A DNA stretch of 64,000 bases from Anaerolineales bacterium (GTDB lineage: Bacteria; Chloroflexota; Anaerolineae; Anaerolineales; Villigracilaceae), in contig CP129482.1 of the NCBI GenBank assembly GCA_030583925.1, positions 1,488,001 through 1,552,000 on the forward strand, written 5' to 3'. Below, piece by piece: positions 57,723 through 64,000 of the stretch. Under the pieces are notes generated by a model. That model had not been told where the DNA came from. It saw only the letters and a program-made list of their open reading frames with translations, and searched no databases. Each line of letters starts with the position of its first letter. Positions within the stretch are counted from its first letter, which is position 1. The position numbers were made by a program, and so were the translations under genes.

Positions 57723-58766
57723 ATGAAAACATTAACTATTTGGATGCCTATTGTCCTAATTCTTATCGTCGCTCTTGCTTGCAATTCATCCGCGCCGGGG
57801 ATTTCTCCAACGGAAACCGCGCCTTCAACCTTGGCGCCCGTAGCGCCGACATCAACCGCCGTTCCTGTTTCCAGTTCGACGCCGGATGTCCCGCTGATCC
57901 AGCATGTGATTGTTCCGGGCGAGCCTCCACAGGAACGCACGAGTTATGCGACCGATCAAGATTCGTTCCTCACCTCGACGGAGAAACGAGCGCCAGGCGG
58001 CGACCGGTTTACGTTTGGAAAGTACGAACGTCCTTTTAACGGACTCACGATGGATACCTATTTCCCTCAGGTGGATATTCAGGAAACAGTTTCATATTTT
58101 GATTCCACATGGATCTATTTCTCCCTAACCGTCAAATCTTGGGATGTCAACCAGGAACTTTCAGGCAAGTATGGTTATGAAATCGATTCGGATGTTGACG
58201 GGTATGGCGACTGGCTGATGCTTGTTTCTCGTCCATCCGTCAAGGAGTGGACTACCGATGGCGTGGAGGTTTGGTACGATTCGAATAACGATGTCGGTGG
58301 GTCAACGCCCGTGTTTGCAGACGATCAATCTGCGGGCGACGGATATGAAACCCGGATATTCAATCAGGGAGAGGGAGACGATCCCGATCTTGCTTGGGCT
58401 CGTATTCAACCGGGTCAACCGTTCACTATTCAGTTTGCGATCAAATGGTCGCTGATCGAAAACGCCAAAACATACATGGTTGGCGCGTGGGCTGGCGGCG
58501 ATATGCTGGATCCGTGGCTGTTCGATCTTAACGATCACTTTACTCACGAACAAGCGGGAACGTCTCTTGTCGAACTTGAGTTCTTTTACCCCATAAAAGC
58601 GATCGCAGAGTTGGACAATACCTGCCGCGTTGCGATCGGCTTCAAACCTGCGGGGAACGAGCCGGGACTGTGCCAGTCCTCGGAAGGGGATGTTTGTACT
58701 CCGCCTCAAAAGATGGTCTGCGTTGACACGGTTTATGGACCGAGTTGCTATTGCAGTCAACCCTAA
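57723..58766 (+). CDS. Lipoprotein of unknown function
   Basis: 347 residues from ATG 57723 (GGGAG about 7 nt upstream). A signal peptide with lipobox VALAC (Cys18) and a Thr/Pro/Ser-rich linker precede a domain of about 230 residues: FGKYERPFNGLTMDTYFPQVDI, YFSLTVKSWDVNQELSGKYGYEIDSDVDGYGDW, WARIQPGQPFTIQFAIKW. This looks like a carbohydrate-binding-module-type beta sandwich with Asp-rich loops that could bind calcium. A cysteine-rich tail ends CYCSQP. Followed by a terminator-like hairpin and the gene for another cysteine-rich lipoprotein. Confidence 0.65.
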   Translation: MKTLTIWMPIVLILIVALACNSSAPGISPTETAPSTLAPVAPTSTAVPVSSSTPDVPLIQHVIVPGEPPQERTSYATDQDSFLTSTEKRAPGGDRFTFGKYERPFNGLTMDTYFPQVDIQETVSYFDSTWIYFSLTVKSWDVNQELSGKYGYEIDSDVDGYGDWLMLVSRPSVKEWTTDGVEVWYDSNNDVGGSTPVFADDQSAGDGYETRIFNQGEGDDPDLAWARIQPGQPFTIQFAIKWSLIENAKTYMVGAWAGGDMLDPWLFDLNDHFTHEQAGTSLVELEFFYPIKAIAELDNTCRVAIGFKPAGNEPGLCQSSEGDVCTPPQKMVCVDTVYGPSCYCSQP

Positions 58767-58814
58767 CCGCAATATGAATACAAAATTTGGTAATGGTTCA
58801 AGTTGATTAGACTG

Positions 58815-58848
58815 GGCGAGATGCGCAAAGTATCTCGCCTTACTATTG
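58815..58848. terminator. Probable terminator hairpin
   Basis: GGCGAGAT (58815-58822) pairs with ATCTCGCC (58832-58839), followed by a T-rich stretch. In the 232-bp gap 58767-58998 a TATAAT (about 58951) follows as the likely -10 for the next gene. Confidence 0.6.
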
Positions 58849-58998
58849 TTATCAGTTACTCCGAGCCATTGCCCAAAAATTCATCGCCGTTAACTGAATG
58901 CGACGTTGTTTATCACCCATTTGTAAGGTTTCAGATATTGGGGCAGATTGTATAATTGCATCCAATGCGCTACTTCATCTCAGACAAGGAATGGATCT

Positions 58999-60588
58999 AT
59001 GAAGAAGTTGAATCTTCTCGTTTCGCTTTTTAGTATCGGAGCGGCGGTGATGGCGGCTTGTACTTTGGGAGCGACTCCCACGGCCGAATCGCCGGGGAGC
59101 GCGACCCAGCCGCCCGTCGAAACTGAACCGCCGGTCATCACGGAGGTTCCCATCCAGCCGATAGAATCTCCGACTGTGGTTCCGATCCCCGACCTGAGCG
59201 GACCTCCGATGGAGGTGGGTTCGCAGTTCCTGTATGTAGATGGAAGCGTGTTGGTAGCGGTGCCGGGCGGTCCGTTCATTATGGGGCATGGCGGAGCCGA
59301 TAACCCCGAGCATGAAGTGACCGTGAGCGATTTTTGGTTGTATCGCGCTAAGGTGACGAATTCGCAATACGCGTTTTGTGTGGCGATGGGGAAGTGCGCC
59401 TCGCCGAACGCGGAGAAGAACAAAGACTACGGCAATCCGTTGAAAGCCAACCATCCGGTGACCGGCGTGAATTACGATCAAGCCGCGTCGTACTGCGCTT
59501 TCGTGAACGGACGTTTGCCGACCGAAGCCGAATGGGAGAAAGCCGCGCGGGGACCGGATGGGAATATTTATCCGTGGGGCGATGCAGCTCCCACTTGCGA
59601 TCTCGCCAACTATGGCACTTGTAATTTCAAAACAACCTCGGTCGTTGACCACCCTGCCGGGCAAAGTTATTATGAAGCGCTCGATATGGCGGGCAATGTG
59701 TACGAGTGGACGGCAGATTGGTACGACCCGAAATATTATTCCATTTCGCCAACGGAAGACCCGCTCGGTCCGGACTTGGGGAATACGCGCTCCGTCCGTT
59801 CGAGCGGATTCGACGCCCCAGCCTATGAAACCGAATCGGCGCGGCGTTTCGCGTTCAACCCGATCTTCCAATTGGAGAATCTCGGCTTTCGCTGTGTGGT
59901 GGAAGACCCGATGTATTTTTCGCCTACCTGCACCGCGTTGATGGTCTATGGACAGGATGCAACGCCGGGTTCACCGGGCGGCGGAGGCGCGCCTTCAGAG
60001 TCTTGCCCGAACGTAGCCATTCAGGTTGTGCCGTTGTGTGTAGGGCAGGTGGGATCGGCAAATGTGAATTTCACCGGTCCCGCCGGCGCGGTGATCGATG
60101 CGGGCAGTTGCGCGCCGACCGGGAATCCGGGTCAATATAATTGCCAATCTCCGACAACGGTTTCGATCAAAGCCGATTGCCAACAGACTTTGCCGGGCAG
60201 TCCGACATGCCCTGCAGGGTTCATGCAACAGGGAAACCAATGCGTTGCCCAAGGCTGGCCGGGACAATGCTTACCGGGCTTCAACTACGACCCGACGAGC
60301 CAATGCTGTTCTGCCGCGCCGGGGCAGGATGCGAATGTGCCGCTTCCTCAATGCCCGGTGGGGACGTATTACGTGCCCGGTCAAAATGCCTGTGTGCCAT
60401 ATCCCGCGCAGGGGATCGTTTCGGTAGTGAAAAGCGTTGGAATTCCGAATTGTATTATTCCGACGAGGAACCCGGGAAGTGGGGGAAACAATAACTGTCC
60501 TGTGCCCACAGATCCGGGTTGTACATTCCCGTTTGCTTGGGATGGAGCGTGTAGCTGTTATTGCGCAAACCCCGGCTACGGATGTTAG
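58999..60588 (+). CDS. FGE-sulfatase (SUMF1-like) domain lipoprotein with cysteine-rich tail
   Basis: 529 residues from ATG 58999, AAGGA 8 nt upstream. The signal peptide ends VMAAC (lipobox, Cys21). Residues about 85-305 form the formylglycine-generating-enzyme-like fold: PGGPFIMGHGGADNPEHEVTVSDFWL, VTGVNYDQAASYCAFVNGRLPTEAEWEKAARG, YPWGD, VYEWTADWYDP and GFRCVVEDP. The copper-ligand cysteine pair of true FGE was not identified, so it is more likely a binding or scaffolding relative. A tail of about 210 residues is cysteine- and proline-rich with several CPxG and NQCV units, probably disulfide-knitted outside the cell. Confidence 0.75.
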   Translation: MKKLNLLVSLFSIGAAVMAACTLGATPTAESPGSATQPPVETEPPVITEVPIQPIESPTVVPIPDLSGPPMEVGSQFLYVDGSVLVAVPGGPFIMGHGGADNPEHEVTVSDFWLYRAKVTNSQYAFCVAMGKCASPNAEKNKDYGNPLKANHPVTGVNYDQAASYCAFVNGRLPTEAEWEKAARGPDGNIYPWGDAAPTCDLANYGTCNFKTTSVVDHPAGQSYYEALDMAGNVYEWTADWYDPKYYSISPTEDPLGPDLGNTRSVRSSGFDAPAYETESARRFAFNPIFQLENLGFRCVVEDPMYFSPTCTALMVYGQDATPGSPGGGGAPSESCPNVAIQVVPLCVGQVGSANVNFTGPAGAVIDAGSCAPTGNPGQYNCQSPTTVSIKADCQQTLPGSPTCPAGFMQQGNQCVAQGWPGQCLPGFNYDPTSQCCSAAPGQDANVPLPQCPVGTYYVPGQNACVPYPAQGIVSVVKSVGIPNCIIPTRNPGSGGNNNCPVPTDPGCTFPFAWDGACSCYCANPGYGC

Positions 60589-60660
60589 AAACAGAGGCGT
60601 TGTTTTGTATAAATAGCCTAGAAATTACTGAATTTTGAATGAAGAATATCCCAAACCATA

Positions 60661-60687
60661 TGTCGTTGCTCCTCCTCGCAACGACAT
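60661..60687. repeat. Short remnant of the CATTGCGAG family
   Basis: TGTCGTTGC, a short loop, then GCAACGACA; only the outer arms remain. It lies in the 164-bp gap between convergent genes. Confidence 0.65.
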
Positions 60688-60752
60688 AACACAAAGATTT
60701 TTGTTTTTCAAATATTAGTAGGAGGAATTCTATATTTCATATGATTATTTGG

Positions 60753-62684
60753 CTAGGGCATTGACAATTGCCAAGTATTCGGGTGTGTCTCTTTGCACGT
60801 GATTCGTGGTCTGTGTGACGAATCAAGTGATTCTAAATGCAGAATAATGTCCTTGTCGTTATTCATTCGAGTGATTTTTAACCAATCGGGTATGTTGTCT
60901 ATGTCTGGAGTAACGATAGGGTAAATATTTTCAGGCTGGGTGAAGACCACAACGTATTTGAAACCTCTTTCATATATATATGCCCATTGTGCTTCTGCAT
61001 TTGCAAGTTTATTGAATGTTTCAATCTCAGTTGTTGTAAGCAAACATTGAATCAAGTCTGGCCTAAGCCAATATCTCTGGCGAATGTTGATAAATATGCG
61101 ATCTCCGTTATCCGAAATATTATTCACCGTCTTGAGGGTCTTGCAGTAGTATGGGTCGCGCCCGCATTCGGATAACTTGCCTGACAGGTAACGTGCAGTG
61201 GTAGACGGGAAAAACACAAGGTTTGAAAAGGTTGCTGCCAACATTACACCTGTAAACACCATGCAGAATATTATTCCTAGGTTTGGCAAAGGATGTTTTT
61301 CCTTCTGCAAACTAATGAATTCCGCTGCTTGGGCTGTAGGGAGGAAAAAAAGTAGTAGGGTTGCAAGAGTGTAACGTGGCGCAAAAACAGCAGGCTGAAC
61401 AAGTACCCAGACTGTAATGCCTAATAACGCTGCAAATGTTAATTGACCTAATTTTGTGGAGTAGATATTCAGTTTATTTGGTCTTAGTAACACAAGGGGT
61501 AAGAAGGCAAGTACAAGAGGAGAGATATTTCCGTATTGCCCCGCATATGTCCCAAATACTAGCGCTAATGGGTAAGTGAGAAGGATTCTGTGTATTGTGG
61601 ACTCCTGATACCAAACTTGATTTATCCACGCTGATGTTTCTGGTATAAAGGGAAATAGCGGATTCCCAAACAGTAGCAAATTTTTTATCAAATGAGGCAG
61701 TGTTGCAATTGTTGTCCATCCCAAAATTTGCGCGCCAACTTTTAATGAAGAAATTATAAGGGCTAGCCTCGTAGCCATGGGAGGGGCTTTGGATCTCATT
61801 GCGCAAAAGAATAAGAACGCGATACTGGATATCATTGCGGGGATATAACTTATTTTGGCGACAATCGCAAATCCTAAGAATAGCCCCGTAAGCTTTATAG
61901 CAGTTTGTCGATTTGCGTCGTTTATTTGCGTTACCCAGTAGTACGCTGCCAGGCCCAGCGCCGTAGAGAATAAGTCGGTTTTTCCATCTCCGCTCAGCCA
62001 TATCACTGCTGTTGACGTAAATACCATTGTGAGTGTTATCCATTGACCGCGTCTTTTCAAGCCAACTTGCCGGCCGATGGCTAGTAGTACGATTGAACTC
62101 GACATGATAATTGGCCAAGAAAACAGTTGTGCGGCATCCGCGCTGCCTAGAGATATGAGAGCGGCGTAATGCATTTCTCCTAATATTCCAATTCCCGTAA
62201 AGTTCTCAAAGCCGGGTAAGGGCGCTAACCGATGTGAGGTCGCAACAACTTTCGCCAATGCCATATAAAAAGATGCTCCATCGCCTGCCATCGAGCGACC
62301 TAGCGATGTTGCCCACAAACTGCAAAGCCCAATAGACAGAAACGCAATTGTTTTCCATGACCAAGTTTCTTTCTTCAAGTCGATGAAAATAGCACGCAAT
62401 TGCTTTAATTGGGACGTCAAGTTGTCTGAAATAGTATTGACGCCAAACAATAAGCATACTAGCGCTGTGCTGCTGATAATCGCAGGATTAAACCAGCCAA
62501 CCAGTGCGAGAATTAACCATAAGTTGCCCAGCACCGCTTGACCCAATATGAACAAGACGGCGGAGTGAGTTATTTGAGAAACAGCATTAATTGGCTCAAG
62601 TTTGCTAAATAATAAACGATAGGTAATTCTTCCTGAACCTAGACAAACTAGCGCATAACCCGCAAGAAGAAAGATAATAATCAT
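60753..62684 (-). CDS. AT-rich multi-pass membrane protein, probable GT-C-type transferase
   Basis: 643 residues from ATG 62684, which begins directly at a hydrophobic helix; the 64 codons upstream in frame do not look membrane-like. About 13 hydrophobic segments and a soluble C-terminal domain (about 520-640) including RQRYWLRPDLIQ resemble O-antigen or oligosaccharide-type membrane transferases, but no signature was confirmed. Codon use is visibly AT-richer than every neighbour, a sign of recent acquisition. No partner gene of the same composition is present. Confidence 0.6.
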   Translation of the reverse strand: MIIIFLLAGYALVCLGSGRITYRLLFSKLEPINAVSQITHSAVLFILGQAVLGNLWLILALVGWFNPAIISSTALVCLLFGVNTISDNLTSQLKQLRAIFIDLKKETWSWKTIAFLSIGLCSLWATSLGRSMAGDGASFYMALAKVVATSHRLAPLPGFENFTGIGILGEMHYAALISLGSADAAQLFSWPIIMSSSIVLLAIGRQVGLKRRGQWITLTMVFTSTAVIWLSGDGKTDLFSTALGLAAYYWVTQINDANRQTAIKLTGLFLGFAIVAKISYIPAMISSIAFLFFCAMRSKAPPMATRLALIISSLKVGAQILGWTTIATLPHLIKNLLLFGNPLFPFIPETSAWINQVWYQESTIHRILLTYPLALVFGTYAGQYGNISPLVLAFLPLVLLRPNKLNIYSTKLGQLTFAALLGITVWVLVQPAVFAPRYTLATLLLFFLPTAQAAEFISLQKEKHPLPNLGIIFCMVFTGVMLAATFSNLVFFPSTTARYLSGKLSECGRDPYYCKTLKTVNNISDNGDRIFINIRQRYWLRPDLIQCLLTTTEIETFNKLANAEAQWAYIYERGFKYVVVFTQPENIYPIVTPDIDNIPDWLKITRMNNDKDIILHLESLDSSHRPRITCKETHPNTWQLSMP

Positions 62685-63040
62685 GGCCGCTGTTGTTCTA
62701 AATTTGCAATCGTCTTCTACAGGATGAAATAAATAAATTCGAGATCGTAGAAATATGGTTGTATGATCATGCGGAAACTTAACAGCAAAACTTTGATCCC
62801 CAATGCCTCCATTATGCTCCAGAATTGTTGCGACCCAAAAAACAGAGAAAATACGAACATTATCCCCGTCATCCAAAGTACAGCAAAAAGATCAAAAAAA
62901 TATGAGCGGAGTTTTTTCATGATTTCACAAATAACGCGATAAACCGCAGGCCGTCCAGTTCAGGGATGTAGAAGCGCGGGGAGGGTTGCATGAATAAAAG
63001 GCGACGGTCATTTTTAAGATGACTGTCACCTAGCTGTCGC
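62685..63040. other. AT-rich intergenic stretch
   Basis: This 356-bp gap continues the AT-rich composition of the preceding gene up to about 62940, then returns to the local GC-rich style. A 67-codon frame (62717-62920, minus) with one hydrophobic helix is present but has no ribosome site. No promoter could be assigned with confidence; the palindrome at 63000-63030 closes the region. Confidence 0.5.
63000..63030. repeat. Palindromic repeat of the GGTGACAGT family
   Basis: GGCGACGGTCAT and ATGACTGTCACC flank a short A/T-rich centre; GTCGCC recurs at 63036-63041. It is related to 7192-7224 and lies just after the amidase stop. Confidence 0.65.
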
Positions 63041-64000
63041 CTAGATCAAAGGTTTGCGCGTATGCCACTCGGTCGCTTGCTCGAAGGCGTAACCGGCATT
63101 CAGTACCTTCGCGTCTGCCCAGGAGCGCGAGACGATCTGCAAACCGATGGGCAGTCCGCTGGATGTGAATCCGCACGGGATGGACAGAGCAGGCAGACCC
63201 GTGAGATTGAACGGCGCGGTGAAACGAGTCAACCGCGCGGCTTGTTCCACCGCGTCATGACCGGTAATCGTCGGCGCGGGGATGGGCGTGGTCGGCAGGA
63301 TCAAAAAATCGTACGACTCGAAGAACGCCTCGAATCGTTTTCGCATCTCAGCCTGCGTTCGCCTCGCCAGCGCGTACTCGGTGGAGGAAGTGTTCGCGCC
63401 GTCGGTGAGCCGCCGCCGCACATCTTCGCCGAACCAATTGGGACGCTCGCGCAAACGGTCGCGATGCACCGCCGCGCCGTCGGCTTGCGCCATCGTTTTG
63501 TTTGCCATTGCCGCGTCGCGCAACACGTCCATATTCACGTCGCTGATTTTGCACTTCACGGATTCGAAAACCTTCACCGCCTCGCGGACGGCTTGTAAAA
63601 CTTCCCCATCCGCCGCTTCAATGTATTCGCCGGTGGCGAACGCGATCTTTCTTCCCTCTAAATCGTCCATGAGATGACCGAGATAATCGCCCGGCAACAT
63701 TTTGATGGACGCCGGGTCGAGGGAATCATACGCGGAGATGACCAACATCATCAACGCCGCGTCTTTCACCGACGTGGTGATGGGTCCGGCATGGTCGAGA
63801 TTCCACGACAGGGGGAAGACGCCGCGCAAACTGACGCGTCCGTAGGTGGGTTTGAATCCCACCACGCCGCACAGCGACGCCGGGATGCGGATCGAACCGC
63901 CCGTGTCAGTACCGAGCGCGCCAACTGCCATGCCGGTCGCGACAGCGATCGCCGATCCGCTCGACGATCCGCCGGGGATGCGAGTCGAATCCCACGGGTT
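63041..64000 (-). CDS. Amidase signature enzyme (5' end outside window)
   Basis: 319 residues to the stop; the frame continues to the right edge. The amidase signature is clear: PGGSSSGSAIAVATGMAVGALGTDTGGSIRIPASLCGVVGFKPTYGRVS, holding the cis-Ser and the nucleophilic Ser of the Ser-Ser-Lys triad; the Lys lies beyond the edge. C-terminal features (TGLPALSIPCGF, LPIGLQIV) match GatA-like and stand-alone amidases. No gatB or gatC is adjacent in the window, so an amide hydrolase is as likely as GatA. Confidence 0.9.
   Translation of the reverse strand, partial: NPWDSTRIPGGSSSGSAIAVATGMAVGALGTDTGGSIRIPASLCGVVGFKPTYGRVSLRGVFPLSWNLDHAGPITTSVKDAALMMLVISAYDSLDPASIKMLPGDYLGHLMDDLEGRKIAFATGEYIEAADGEVLQAVREAVKVFESVKCKISDVNMDVLRDAAMANKTMAQADGAAVHRDRLRERPNWFGEDVRRRLTDGANTSSTEYALARRTQAEMRKRFEAFFESYDFLILPTTPIPAPTITGHDAVEQAARLTRFTAPFNLTGLPALSIPCGFTSSGLPIGLQIVSRSWADAKVLNAGYAFEQATEWHTRKPLI

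Noticed and set aside
62685-62876. 64-residue N-terminal extension of the AT-rich membrane protein
   Set aside because: The added residues are not membrane-like and have no ribosome site; the ATG at 62684 begins directly at a transmembrane helix.
62717-62920. 67-codon minus-strand frame with one hydrophobic helix
   Set aside because: No ribosome site, AT-rich region where chance open frames and hydrophobic codons are common, and no recognisable motif. It could be a remnant, but support is insufficient.

Overview
The window looks like a chromosomal segment of a Chloroflexota bacterium, most likely class Anaerolineae. The grounds are indirect: moderately GC-rich DNA, many lipoproteins with Pro/Thr-rich linkers, tandem LysM/M23 cell-wall proteins, DUF2723 and other GT-C membrane proteins, and very abundant short interspersed repeats. 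No rRNA or tRNA gene was recognised, so the assignment is inference. About 57 protein genes and one RNA gene (rnpB) are supported. There is no prophage, no CRISPR array and no transposase.

Layout. 1-5.8 kb: a partial phosphoglycerate-mutase-superfamily enzyme, an AlkZ-like winged-helix protein, a trio of LiaF/DUF5668-type membrane proteins, a cyclic-nucleotide-binding protein, and a TlpA-OsmC redox pair. 5.8-16.3 kb: a cell-envelope block of three tandem LysM-M23 lipoproteins, a GT-C glycosyltransferase and a cytochrome b5-like protein, divergent from a GH25-SH3-phosphodiester glycosidase protein, followed by a DUF3048 lipoprotein carrying an inserted SdrD-B domain. 16.3-21.8 kb: HIT hydrolase, xseA-xseB, a DUF212 protein, murJ, and a cyclase-like/SRPBCC fusion. 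21.9-29.1 kb: phospholipase-D-like lipoprotein, PIG-L deacetylase, a TolB-like/M23 lipoprotein pair, a ParB-fold protein, a pseudouridine synthase. 29.2-44.3 kb: small kinase, SpoU methyltransferase, two META lipoproteins, SIMPL protein, kynureninase, GMC oxidoreductase, a four-helix-bundle protein, der, the cdaR-cdaA pair for c-di-AMP, a coaE-acetyltransferase fusion, rnpB, hypA, a TolB-like lipoprotein and an SDR. 44.4-64 kb: recJ, DUF2723 protein, a MazF-type toxin-antitoxin pair, a cupredoxin, tgt, a second four-helix-bundle gene in an inverted-repeat cassette, uppP, M20 peptidase, acetoacetyl-CoA synthetase, a methyltransferase, lipoproteins including a sulfatase-modifying-factor-like protein, an AT-rich (probably transferred) membrane protein, and a partial amidase.

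What stands out is the repeat ecology. At least six repeat families occur. One is a heptanucleotide-unit repeat, reminiscent of the STRR repeats of cyanobacteria, which sits between genes and also in frame inside conserved genes (phosphoglycerate mutase-like, murJ, xseA, recJ, kynU, GMC oxidoreductase, uppP, M20 peptidase). The same heptamers form perfect 19-bp inverted repeats around a four-helix-bundle gene at 51526-52029. The arrangement resembles the intervening sequences of 23S rRNA genes, but here it lies between protein genes. A second family (ends CATTGCGAG...CTCGCAATGAC) repeatedly supplies the first or last codons of genes, including the signal peptides of several lipoproteins.

A second theme is initiation: at least ten genes without a Shine-Dalgarno sequence have a TATAAT-like box 6-8 nt before the start codon, as expected for leaderless mRNAs. 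Genes with good Shine-Dalgarno sites coexist with them.
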